Positions 15,952 to 23,074 of a stretch of DNA of 64,000 nt are shown here, in pieces. The DNA lies in assembly GCF_017873235.1 (NCBI RefSeq), contig NZ_JAGGJZ010000005.1, positions 121,217 to 185,216 of the forward strand. Direction: 5' to 3'. Origin of the DNA: Clostridium moniliforme (GTDB taxonomy: Bacteria; Bacillota; Clostridia; Clostridiales; Clostridiaceae). Below the pieces are notes generated by a model, which worked only from the letters and a program-made list of their open reading frames with translations, searched no databases and had not been told where the DNA came from. The position numbers and the translations under genes are program-made. Every line of letters starts with the position of its first letter. Within the stretch, counting starts at the first letter, position 1.

Positions 15952-17238
15952 TTGAGATTGGCACATAATAAGTTATATAGAAATTTTATAATATTACAAG
16001 AAGATGAAAATTATAAAAACTCTTCTAAAAATGAAAAGGCTTTATCTGGATATGCAAAAATTGAAGCAAAAGGGGATAAGTGTAAAATAACATTTTATGC
16101 TCAGAACTTAAAAAAGGATGACAGTTATGCCATAGTACTTATTTGCAACAAAAAAGATATGAAACAAATTATTGATATGGGACCAATGGATATTAATAAT
16201 GTTGGTAAAGGTGAAGCTTGTATAGAATATTTTTCTGATGATATAGGAGGACTAGATTTTTCTTACGATAAAATTTCAGGAGCAGCAGTATGTAAGAAGG
16301 TAGGAGAAAAACTAGACTTTTTAATGTATGGATTTATTAATGGAGAAAAGTATCAAGATGGATGGAAGAACTTTAAGGTTTTAAGTTGTGATGACAAAGG
16401 TAAAAATATAAAGCCAAAAGAATATATTAAAAAATCCTATGATAAAAAAGAAAATGATAATGAAAAGAATAATGAAGAGAAATATAATAAGTATCATGAA
16501 GATAAGGATAACTTAAACAATAAATATCACAATGATAAAGATGATTCTAATAAGAAAGATTATGATAAAAAAGATGAACATGACAAATGTGATGATGACA
16601 ATAAAGAAGATGAAAACAAATATCATAAAGATGTATGTGATCATAAATGTCGTGAAGAAGATCATGATAAAGATGAGAATGATAAAGAACATGAAGAAAA
16701 ATATGATTATGATGAAAAAAATGATAATTTAAAATGTTCATGTAGTGAAAGAGAACCTGTATTAGAAAAATTTGAGAACTATGAAAGAAACATAGAACAA
16801 AGTTTAGATCCATATGACTTTAAGTTAAGAGGTGGGATTGGAGACTTTTTTGAAAATCTAGTTAATGATTTAGAGCAGGTTAAAGGAGAATTTAAGGGAT
16901 TGCCTTATTGCAAGTGGTATAAAGTGCCTGTTAGAGATATAGAAGATATGTGCAGCATTAATGATTATAATAGATATTCAATAATTTATTATCCTATGTT
17001 AAATTACTATCCATATATAAGAAGACATGGATACTTTATGATTGGATATAAGTGTGATTCAAAAGGAAATTTAAAGTACTTAGTTTATGCTATTCCAGGT
17101 AAAAAGGATAAGGATGAGCAACCATATGGAGGTAAATCAGGATTTGTTACTTGGTGTAAGAAAAAAGATGATGATATTGGTTTTTGGTTAATGTTTTATG
17201 ATTATAAAAATTCAACTATTGTTGTGCCTTCAAAGTAA
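15952..17238 (+). CDS. Unknown protein: two globular ends, Asp/Lys/His-rich linker
   Basis: A 428-residue protein I do not recognise. Residues 1-150 form an N-terminal domain with alternating strands (GYAKIEAKGDKCKITFYAQNL; DSYAIVLICNKKD). Residues about 160-265 are extreme low complexity, almost only Asp, Lys, Asn, Glu, His and Tyr, with cysteines as C-D-H-K-C and C-S-C. Residues 290-428 form a second, aromatic-rich domain (GDFFENLVNDL, YYPMLNYYPYIRRHGYFMIGY, GFVTWCKKKDDDIGFWLMFYD). There is no signal peptide or membrane segment. The start is TTG at 15952, with GGAGGT just before it. The charged middle could bind metal ions or polymers. Its position between ksgA and lgt, where Bacillus has yabG/veg, hints at a sporulation or envelope role, but this is guesswork. 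Confidence 0.8.
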   Translation: MRLAHNKLYRNFIILQEDENYKNSSKNEKALSGYAKIEAKGDKCKITFYAQNLKKDDSYAIVLICNKKDMKQIIDMGPMDINNVGKGEACIEYFSDDIGGLDFSYDKISGAAVCKKVGEKLDFLMYGFINGEKYQDGWKNFKVLSCDDKGKNIKPKEYIKKSYDKKENDNEKNNEEKYNKYHEDKDNLNNKYHNDKDDSNKKDYDKKDEHDKCDDDNKEDENKYHKDVCDHKCREEDHDKDENDKEHEEKYDYDEKNDNLKCSCSEREPVLEKFENYERNIEQSLDPYDFKLRGGIGDFFENLVNDLEQVKGEFKGLPYCKWYKVPVRDIEDMCSINDYNRYSIIYYPMLNYYPYIRRHGYFMIGYKCDSKGNLKYLVYAIPGKKDKDEQPYGGKSGFVTWCKKKDDDIGFWLMFYDYKNSTIVVPSK

Positions 17239-17299
17239 TAAAATTGTAATATAACAATAGTTTGCCAATGATAATGTAAAGTATTATAATTTAAATATG

Positions 17300-17327
17300 A
17301 TTAGGAGAAGCTTAAGCTTCTCCTAAT
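17300..17327. repeat. Perfect 28-bp palindrome before lgt
   Basis: Bases 17300-17313 are the exact reverse complement of 17314-17327, with the centre at AAGCTT-like sequence and no spacer. There is no T-run on either strand, so it is a poor terminator; it could form a long RNA hairpin in the lgt leader or be a protein-binding site. Confidence 0.8.
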
Positions 17328-17352
17328 TACTTATACGAGTTTTGGAGGATAT

Positions 17353-18123
17353 ATGAGATTAATATTATTTCAAATAGGAAACTTCAAAGTGTACAGCTAT
17401 GGATTTATGATAGCTATAGGTATAATAGTAGCCTCAGCTATATTTTTAAAGAAAACAAAAAACGCTGGATACAATGAAGATAAAATGTTAAATTTACTGA
17501 TATTCACAGTTATAGGTGGTGTTTTAGGCGGTAAAATATTATTTATAATAACTGAACTTAAGAGTATAATTAATGATCCATCAATTCTTTTTGATTTTGG
17601 TAATGGGTTTGTTATTTATGGAGCAATAATTTTAGGTGCTTTAGTCCTTTATTTATATTGTAAGAAAAATAAATTTGATTCTTTGAAATTGTTAGATTTT
17701 GCAGCTCCATGTGTAGCTTTGGCCCAAGGATTTGGAAGAATAGGGTGTTTCTTAGCAGGATGTTGCTATGGAAAGGAAACTTCACTTCCAATAGGAGTAA
17801 AATTTCCAGTAAATTCTTTAGCTCCAAGTGGAATAAACTTAATACCGACCCAAATTTATAGCTCAATATTTGATTTTATCCTAGGAGGAGTATTATTATG
17901 GTATAGTAGAAAAAACAAAAGAGAAGGAAGAGTTTTAGCTTTATACATAATAATATATAGTATTGGAAGATTCTTTGTTGAATTTTTAAGAAATGATCCT
18001 AGAGGAAATGTAGGAGTATTATCTACATCGCAGTTTATAGCTATTTTCACATTGATTTTTGGATGTATAATATACAATTTGGATAAAATAAAAAGGAGAG
18101 ATAAACAAGGTGAAAAAAAGTAG
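17353..18123 (+). CDS. lgt: Prolipoprotein diacylglyceryl transferase, divergent
   Basis: A 256-residue integral membrane enzyme with about seven hydrophobic segments. The Lgt signature is present as GRIGCFLAGCCYG (about 128-140). Lgt moves a diacylglyceryl group from phosphatidylglycerol to the lipobox cysteine of prolipoproteins. Two places differ from standard enzymes: the H-G-G site before TM4 reads VIYGAI (about 88-93; Tyr also occurs in other Gram-positives), and the HPT-x-LYE motif reads IPTQIYSS, losing the His and the Glu. The essential Arg of GRIG is kept. The next gene, a lipoprotein, overlaps its 3' end by 14 bases, so enzyme and substrate may be coexpressed. TTTGGAGGA precedes the ATG. 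Confidence 0.86.
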   Translation: MRLILFQIGNFKVYSYGFMIAIGIIVASAIFLKKTKNAGYNEDKMLNLLIFTVIGGVLGGKILFIITELKSIINDPSILFDFGNGFVIYGAIILGALVLYLYCKKNKFDSLKLLDFAAPCVALAQGFGRIGCFLAGCCYGKETSLPIGVKFPVNSLAPSGINLIPTQIYSSIFDFILGGVLLWYSRKNKREGRVLALYIIIYSIGRFFVEFLRNDPRGNVGVLSTSQFIAIFTLIFGCIIYNLDKIKRRDKQGEKK

Positions 18124-18955
18124 AATAACTAAAATACTAATGCTTTGTACTATGCTTATTATTGGAGTAACCATGGTTGGATGTTCTCCATTAAACGATG
18201 CAATGGTTAAACTTGGGCTTAGAAATAATGATTTTAATTATATGAAAACAAATAAAGTAGATGAAATTATAATTGAAAGCAGTAGGGATACAGGATTTAG
18301 ATTTAAGGTTACTGATCCAAAGGCTATTCAAGAAATATATAAAGAATTATCATCTGGAAACCCAGAATCAGAAAGAAGTTCATTGGATCCAGATTATATT
18401 TTCAAAATTCATTCAGGAGATCAAGTTAAAACATATAATTATGTTGTTGGTGTTTCTGAAAGTGGAAAAGGTAATTTTTATAATGATACCAATGCATATA
18501 AAGTTCCTAAAAATTTAGACCAGACAATAATAAATAATTTATCATTTATAAGAAGACCAAGAGATTTTAATTCAATTTACTATGGAACAATAATGAAGGT
18601 ACTAGAGATGAATAAAGATCAACTTGGAAATGGAAAGTATAAGGTTGGAATTAATATACTTGGAGATATAGATTGTGTTAAATATGTTTTTTCAGTTGAT
18701 TTACAAGGCTTCCAAAAGGATGTTCAAAAGATAATTCCTGGAGCTGAAATTATGAAAAAGGATAATTCTCAAGATTTTAATGTAATTGTTAATGTACAAA
18801 ACAAAGGTTATGATAGTAGCACATTTAGAACACTTATAACAATAGATAATAAGACTGATAATGTATATAGTAAATATTATGTTGTAGGCCATTATGACTT
18901 TAAAAAATGGGATATAACAGTAGGAAAGAATGGGCAAAAGCCTGAAAACTGGTAA
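18110..18955 (+). CDS. Lipoprotein of unknown function
   Basis: A 281-residue secreted lipoprotein. The signal peptide is short and basic (MKKSRITK) with a hydrophobic core and the lipobox VGC at about 23-25. The mature part is rich in charged and polar residues with several predicted beta strands (FRFKVTDPKAIQEIYKEL; VNVQNKGYDSSTFRTLITI). I recognise no domain. The start is GTG at 18110, with GGAGAG nine bases upstream, inside the lgt reading frame, so translation is likely coupled. It is followed after 17 bases by the Mrp ATPase gene, so lgt, this gene and mrp probably form an operon. Confidence 0.82.
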   Translation: MKKSRITKILMLCTMLIIGVTMVGCSPLNDAMVKLGLRNNDFNYMKTNKVDEIIIESSRDTGFRFKVTDPKAIQEIYKELSSGNPESERSSLDPDYIFKIHSGDQVKTYNYVVGVSESGKGNFYNDTNAYKVPKNLDQTIINNLSFIRRPRDFNSIYYGTIMKVLEMNKDQLGNGKYKVGINILGDIDCVKYVFSVDLQGFQKDVQKIIPGAEIMKKDNSQDFNVIVNVQNKGYDSSTFRTLITIDNKTDNVYSKYYVVGHYDFKKWDITVGKNGQKPENW

Positions 18956-18972
18956 ACTGAGGAGGAAGAGAA

Positions 18973-19782
18973 ATGAATGAATTTTCAACTAAAGGAACAC
19001 CAATAGGTGAATTTAAAAAGAAACCAAAATACGGGAAAATAAAAAATGTAATTGGAGTTATAAGCGGTAAAGGTGGAGTTGGTAAATCTACTGTAACTGG
19101 TATAATGGCAACTATTCTTAGAAAGAAAGGCTACAAGGTTGGAGTTCTTGATGCAGATATAACAGGTCCATCAATGCCAAGATTTTTTGGTATAAATAAT
19201 AAAAGAGGGCAAATAATATCAATAGATGAACAAAACTTAAAGTTCATCCCAGCTACTACTAATAGTGGAATAAAAGTTATGTCTATGAATCTTTTAACTG
19301 ATGTAGAAGATGATCCAGTTATATGGAGAGGTCCAGTAATAACTGGAGTATTAAATCAAATGTATTTTGATACTGAATGGGAAGAATTAGATTATTTATT
19401 AATTGATATGCCACCTGGAACAGGAGATATAGCTCTTACAGTTATGAATGATTTTAACATAAAAGAACTTATAATAGTTTCAACACCACAAGATATGGTT
19501 TCAATGATTGTTAAAAAGGTTGTAAAGATGGCTCAAAAAGTAGGAACACCAATAAGAGGTGTTGTTGAAAATATGTCTTACATAATTTGTGATGGTTGTG
19601 ACAAGAAATTAAGAGTATTTAGTAAAAAATCAGCAGAAGAACATGCAGAATATCTTGGATTACCACTTTTAGGAGAACTTCCAATAAACTTAGAGCTTAC
19701 AGAAGCATTAGAAGAGGGAAGAGCTGAGGAGTACGTATTAGATAATCCTCTATACTCATTAATCTTCGAAGGATTATATTAA
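18973..19782 (+). CDS. Mrp/NBP35-family iron-sulfur carrier ATPase
   Basis: A 269-residue P-loop ATPase of the Mrp/ApbC family. The deviant Walker A motif GKGGVGKS lies at about 34-41, followed by VGVLDADITGPSMPRFFG, IWRGPVITG and DYLLIDMPPGTGDIALT. Family members assemble or carry iron-sulfur clusters to apo-proteins. The usual C-terminal region reads NMSYIICDGCDKKLRVF, keeping a C-x2-C pair (about 211-214) that could hold a cluster between subunits. A ferredoxin gene follows 34 bases later. GAGGAGGAAG precedes the ATG. Confidence 0.92.
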   Translation: MNEFSTKGTPIGEFKKKPKYGKIKNVIGVISGKGGVGKSTVTGIMATILRKKGYKVGVLDADITGPSMPRFFGINNKRGQIISIDEQNLKFIPATTNSGIKVMSMNLLTDVEDDPVIWRGPVITGVLNQMYFDTEWEELDYLLIDMPPGTGDIALTVMNDFNIKELIIVSTPQDMVSMIVKKVVKMAQKVGTPIRGVVENMSYIICDGCDKKLRVFSKKSAEEHAEYLGLPLLGELPINLELTEALEEGRAEEYVLDNPLYSLIFEGLY

Positions 19783-19816
19783 GATGTACTCTCTATAAAG
19801 AGAGGAGAATTTTTAT

Positions 19817-20005
19817 ATGAAAGCACATGTAGATAAGGATACTTGTATTGGTTGTGGACTGTGTCCATCAATTTGTCCAGATGTATTTACAATGGATGAT
19901 GATGGAAAAGCAATAGCTTTTAATAGTGATGTACCACAAGAACATGAAGATGGTGCTAGTGAAGCAGCAGAAAACTGTCCAGTTGATGCTATTGAAACAG
20001 AATAA
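19817..20005 (+). CDS. Single-cluster [4Fe-4S] ferredoxin
   Basis: A 62-residue acidic ferredoxin. Cys10, Cys13, Cys16 and Cys54 fit the C-x2-C-x2-C...CP pattern of monocluster ferredoxins of the Thermotoga type (CIGCGLCPSICPDVF); Cys20 is the extra position seen in that family. It is a low-potential electron carrier in the cytosol. It sits directly behind the Mrp-like cluster carrier, which could supply its cluster; that link is inference from position. AGAGGAGA precedes the ATG. The gene ends in a shared palindromic terminator. Confidence 0.95.
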   Translation: MKAHVDKDTCIGCGLCPSICPDVFTMDDDGKAIAFNSDVPQEHEDGASEAAENCPVDAIETE

Positions 20006-20014
20006 TTAAATAAT

Positions 20015-20052
20015 AAAAATAGCAGATCTAAAATTTTAGATCTGCTATTTTT
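20015..20052. terminator. Bidirectional terminator, perfect 38-bp palindrome
   Basis: Bases 20015-20033 are the exact reverse complement of 20034-20052. The A-tract at one end and T-tract at the other serve both the ferredoxin gene and the convergent small gene ending at 20054. Confidence 0.9.
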
Positions 20053-20053
20053 A

Positions 20054-20242
20054 TTAGAAAATGTTGTTTGTATATTTACAAAAATAATGATTAGATGGAG
20101 AATTTGAAAGAGTATCTGTTAGGTATATATAGTTACCAATAGAAGAGCTATTAGTTTTATAAGATGGTATTGAAATTAATCTTCCATCTTCTAATTTTAT
20201 AAAAGCCTCTATATCATTAATATCAATAATTTGTCCACGCAA
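20054..20242 (-). CDS. Small protein of unknown function, TTG start
   Basis: A 62-residue protein beginning with M(L)RGQIIDINDIEAF. A TTG at 20242 is preceded by AAGGAGG eight bases upstream, a near-perfect ribosome binding site, whereas an in-frame ATG further upstream (20338) has none and would add an unlikely hydrophobic leader. The sequence reads like a small beta barrel (IIDINDIEAFIKLEDGRLISIP), then a Ser/Asn-rich tail. No family recognised. It lies downstream of padR on the same strand but beyond the padR terminator, so it probably has its own promoter. Confidence 0.7.
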   Translation of the reverse strand: MRGQIIDINDIEAFIKLEDGRLISIPSYKTNSSSIGNYIYLTDTLSNSPSNHYFCKYTNNIF

Positions 20243-20350
20243 GATATAAACCTCCTTAATAGTAATTTCATAGTATGCATTTATCTTGTAGTTATTACAA
20301 TTGTTTTTTAATATTAATATTGTTATCATCATATACAATATCTATACAAA

Positions 20351-20377
20351 AAAAGATGCTAATAATTAGCATCTTTT
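20351..20377 (-). terminator. Terminator of the degV-padR transcript
   Basis: A 10-12 bp stem (20351-20363 with 20365-20377) overlapping the padR stop codon; in minus-strand sense it runs into seven T. Confidence 0.85.
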
Positions 20378-20828
20378 AATAAATATCGTTATATATAATT
20401 TTAAAAACATCTAAAGCTTCTTCTATTTTAGGCTTTAATAAATATTTCTTTTTTAAGTATTCTTTTTTACCAGCTGGAGTAATAGAATATATTTTTCTGA
20501 ATTTTTTTTTAGGATTATCCCAAGTTCCAACAATTAAGCCCTCTTTTTCAAAACTTTTTAATAATGGATATATTCCTCCTGTGCTAGGAATCCAATTCCC
20601 TTTTGTACGGACTCCTATTTCATGAGATATATAATTTCCTGTTGTAGGACCTAAAGTTAGTATATGAAGAACGTAAATCGGTAAAAGTCCCTTTGTAAAA
20701 ACCTGACCAACCGCTTCTTTTTCTTTTTTTACTTTTTTTAGTTCGTTAATTTTCTTTTTATATTCCTCATAAAGACGTTTTTCCTCAGATTCTATATCCT
20801 TTAAATCAGAAAAATTTGTTTTTTTCAT
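20376..20828 (-). CDS. PadR-family transcriptional regulator
   Basis: A 150-residue regulator. Residues 1-45 form a lysine/glutamate-rich helix, likely a coiled coil. The winged helix spans about 50-130 with the PadR hallmarks LPIYVLHILTLGPTTGNYI, STGGIYPLLKSFEKEGLI and KFRKIYSITPAGKKEY. PadR proteins usually repress a neighbouring operon and respond to small molecules or lipids. It lies six bases downstream of degV in the same direction, so it probably autoregulates the degV-padR operon through the repeats near 21726-21759. The operator assignment is inference. Confidence 0.88.
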   Translation of the reverse strand: MKKTNFSDLKDIESEEKRLYEEYKKKINELKKVKKEKEAVGQVFTKGLLPIYVLHILTLGPTTGNYISHEIGVRTKGNWIPSTGGIYPLLKSFEKEGLIVGTWDNPKKKFRKIYSITPAGKKEYLKKKYLLKPKIEEALDVFKIIYNDIY

Positions 20829-20834
20829 TAGTTA

Positions 20835-21680
20835 TTACACCTCTTGAAATACTAATCCTAATAAACCAGGTCCTGTATGAACTCCTAATGCTGGTCCAAT
20901 TGTAGCAGGAGCTATTGATTCTATATTGTGTAACTTAGAAACTGCTTCAAAAAATGGATTAAATTCTTCAGAAGAAGATCCACCATTTAAAACCCATACT
21001 TTACATTTACATTTATCAAGGTGTTCCTTTGCTATCTTTAAAAGTCTATTTATTGATTGTTTTCTTCCACGTACTTTTGCAAAAGTATAGTATACTCCTT
21101 CATCATCAACAGAAATAATAGGTTTTAAATTTAATATTTCACCGATTGTTCCAGCAACTTTTCCTATTCTTCCGCCTTTTCTTAAATATTCTAATGTGTT
21201 TATAGTAAAGTAACCATAAGTTTTTTTACGAAGTTTTGGTAGTTCATCAATTATTTCTTCAAATGTTTTTCCTTCTTTAACTAATTCTGCTGCATTTAAT
21301 ACTAAAGCTCCTTCAGCCATACTAAGTATCTTAGTATCAAAAACATGAGATATTAATTTAGGATGATCTTCAAGAGCTAATCTTATTGCATTGCTAGTTC
21401 CTGAAAGCCCGCTTGAAATTGTAACTGCGATTACATGAGTATATCCTTCTTCTTCTAATTTATTTAATATATTTTCAATTCTAGCTGTACTAGGTAATGA
21501 AGTAGTTGGTATTTCTTTATCTAAATCAGCATAAACTTTTTCGGGGCTTAAATCTATTTTATCTTCGAATTCACCAGTTGAGTATATAACCTTAAATGGT
21601 GCAAATTCTATGTTATTCTTCTTTAATTCATCTAAAGTTAAATCTGATCCACTATCAGTTAAAACAGCAATTTTTTGCAT
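20835..21680 (-). CDS. DegV-family fatty-acid-binding protein
   Basis: A 281-residue DegV protein. The family opens with AVLTDSGSDLT, keeps TSLPSTARIENIL and VAVTISSGLSGTSNAIRLA (serine-rich lipid-phosphate site), TLEYLRKGGRIGKVAGTIG, and ends with GPALGVHTGPGLLGL. DegV/FakB proteins bind a fatty acid and present it to the FakA kinase for phosphorylation. No fakA is in the window. The gene is the first of a two-gene unit with padR, an arrangement suggesting lipid-responsive control. GGAGGAATC precedes the ATG. Confidence 0.94.
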   Translation of the reverse strand: MQKIAVLTDSGSDLTLDELKKNNIEFAPFKVIYSTGEFEDKIDLSPEKVYADLDKEIPTTSLPSTARIENILNKLEEEGYTHVIAVTISSGLSGTSNAIRLALEDHPKLISHVFDTKILSMAEGALVLNAAELVKEGKTFEEIIDELPKLRKKTYGYFTINTLEYLRKGGRIGKVAGTIGEILNLKPIISVDDEGVYYTFAKVRGRKQSINRLLKIAKEHLDKCKCKVWVLNGGSSSEEFNPFFEAVSKLHNIESIAPATIGPALGVHTGPGLLGLVFQEV

Positions 21681-21725
21681 GAATGATTCCTCCTAATTTT
21701 TAGATTATAATAAAATCTTTATCAC

Positions 21726-21768
21726 TACTGATAATATAAACTATAGCATTACTGATAATGTTTAGCAA
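21726..21768 (-). promoter_or_regulatory. degV-padR promoter with paired repeats (candidate operators)
   Basis: In minus-strand sense TTGCTA (21768-21763), a 17-base spacer and TATAGT (21745-21740) form a good promoter. The 10-base element TACTGATAAT (plus sense) occurs twice, at 21726-21735 and 21750-21759, offset 24 bases: one copy lies inside the -35/-10 spacer and one just beyond the -10. That is where a repressor such as the PadR protein would bind. Confidence 0.6.
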
Positions 21769-21772
21769 GAAA

Positions 21773-21802
21773 AAAGAAATTATTTACAAAAATAATTTCT
21801 TT
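21773..21802 (-). terminator. Terminator of yerB
   Basis: A 13-bp stem (21773-21785 with 21790-21802) with a four-base loop and a T-run in minus-strand sense. Confidence 0.8.
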
Positions 21803-21808
21803 TTAGAT

Positions 21809-22813
21809 TTAGTAAGTTATTTTAGAGTCGGAATTTACTATATTCCATATAGTATTACCTGGTGTTAAAGAGACATCATTTCCTTCCAAATCATAGAGTC
21901 TAGTATCTCCAAATTCTGAATCTTTATTCCACTTTATTTCCATTACTTTTCCATTAGAAAATAAAAGTCCATCTCCAGTATTAACTAAATCTATATCTAA
22001 ATGAGAATTGTCAGCTTGTAAAGTTATATCAGTTTTTTGTATGACTATATTAGTAAATGTTAGTGGCTTATTTGTTAGAGCATCTACTGCAATTTCTCCA
22101 TCCATATGTTTGGTATACAAACCATCTTTAAAAGTATAAGAGGTTTTATATACATTATTAGGTTCAACTATTATATTAGTACTTGATTTTAAAGCTTCGT
22201 TTTTGAAAGTTTCTTTATCAAATTTCAAAGGAGATTCTGCTTTTAAATTATATTTTTTATCTTCTATAGCTTTCAATATTTTAGTACTTGATGTATATAA
22301 ATTGTGAGGAGCTTTTCTTTCATCATCTCTATAGTAATATTTACCGTTATACATTTCGTTTAGACTCATAATTGCAGTATCTTCTTTTACCTCATTAAGG
22401 GCTTCTTTAGATCCACCACAATGAGCTATAGGAAGGGAGTATTCTTTTGATATAGTTAAAAAATATGGACGAATACTTCTTATAGGGCCTATTTTTTTAG
22501 CATTATTACTATGATATATAGCAATAAATCTAGGAATTCCCCCTTCAGCTGAAGTTTCGTATACTATGTCAGCAAATGATAGTCCACTTTGTGGTCTTGA
22601 AGCTTTAGAATTTTCAACAACTGCCATATATGGAGTTTTGGCTTCAGGATTTTCTTTTGATTCAATACCTGTAAATGGATAATTATATATTTTTTCAGTT
22701 TTTATACTTTCTATATTATTTTGAGATGTAGGAATAGATTTGCTAGAATTGCAAGATACTAATGATGAAATCATAAATATTGGAATAAGATATAATAATA
22801 ATTTTTTTCTCAT
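21809..22813 (-). CDS. yerB: YerB-like DUF3048 lipoprotein
   Basis: A 334-residue lipoprotein with a lipobox ending at Cys21 (SSLVSC). The DUF3048 domain follows: YMAVVENSKASRPQSGLSFADIVYET, GIPRFIAIYHS, IGPIRSIRPYFL and HCGGSKEAL are family hallmarks, and the C-terminal DUF3048_C part runs to the end (GNTIWNIV). In Bacillus YerB is an extracytoplasmic protein of poorly known function. GGAGG precedes the ATG. The gene is monocistronic and divergent from nrdD. Confidence 0.9.
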   Translation of the reverse strand: MRKKLLLYLIPIFMISSLVSCNSSKSIPTSQNNIESIKTEKIYNYPFTGIESKENPEAKTPYMAVVENSKASRPQSGLSFADIVYETSAEGGIPRFIAIYHSNNAKKIGPIRSIRPYFLTISKEYSLPIAHCGGSKEALNEVKEDTAIMSLNEMYNGKYYYRDDERKAPHNLYTSSTKILKAIEDKKYNLKAESPLKFDKETFKNEALKSSTNIIVEPNNVYKTSYTFKDGLYTKHMDGEIAVDALTNKPLTFTNIVIQKTDITLQADNSHLDIDLVNTGDGLLFSNGKVMEIKWNKDSEFGDTRLYDLEGNDVSLTPGNTIWNIVNSDSKITY

Positions 22814-22992
22814 ATTTTCCTCCTAAAATAAAAAGCTAATTACTTAATATATATTAAGGTTATGCCTTAATTAATTCATTATTCAATAAGAAATTTTTCT
22901 GTCAAGATTGAAAAAAGAGAGGGAGGAAGATTTAAACAGATTTAACTAAGTAAGAATAGAATATATATCGAATAATTAAAAAAAAAATGTAA

Positions 22993-23021
22993 TTGCACTT
23001 AAATATTTTTTGAAGTATAAT
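22993..23021 (+). promoter_or_regulatory. Sigma-A promoter of nrdD
   Basis: TTGCAC (22993-22998), a 17-base spacer and consensus TATAAT (23016-23021). Confidence 0.75.
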
Positions 23022-23041
23022 AATACAAGCATTTAAAAAAT

Positions 23042-23057
23042 ATACTATATATTGTGT
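23042..23057 (+). promoter_or_regulatory. Candidate NrdR box
   Basis: The 16-base element fits the NrdR consensus acaCwAtATaTwGtgt in all but one position. It lies about 15 bases past the predicted transcription start. NrdR is the ATP-cone repressor of ribonucleotide reductase genes. A second box, usually about 31 bases away, is not convincing. Confidence 0.65.
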
Positions 23058-23074
23058 GAACGGGGGTAGTTTAT

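Noticed and set aside
16440..16740. Tandem repeat or CRISPR-like array
   Set aside because: The repetition is codon-level low complexity of Asp/Lys/His/Asn, with no constant unit length or spacers.
16532..16813. Met/Lys-rich and His/Leu-rich frames in the low-complexity stretch
   Set aside because: Both are by-products of the GAT/AAA-rich linker of the 15952-17238 gene, without start signals.
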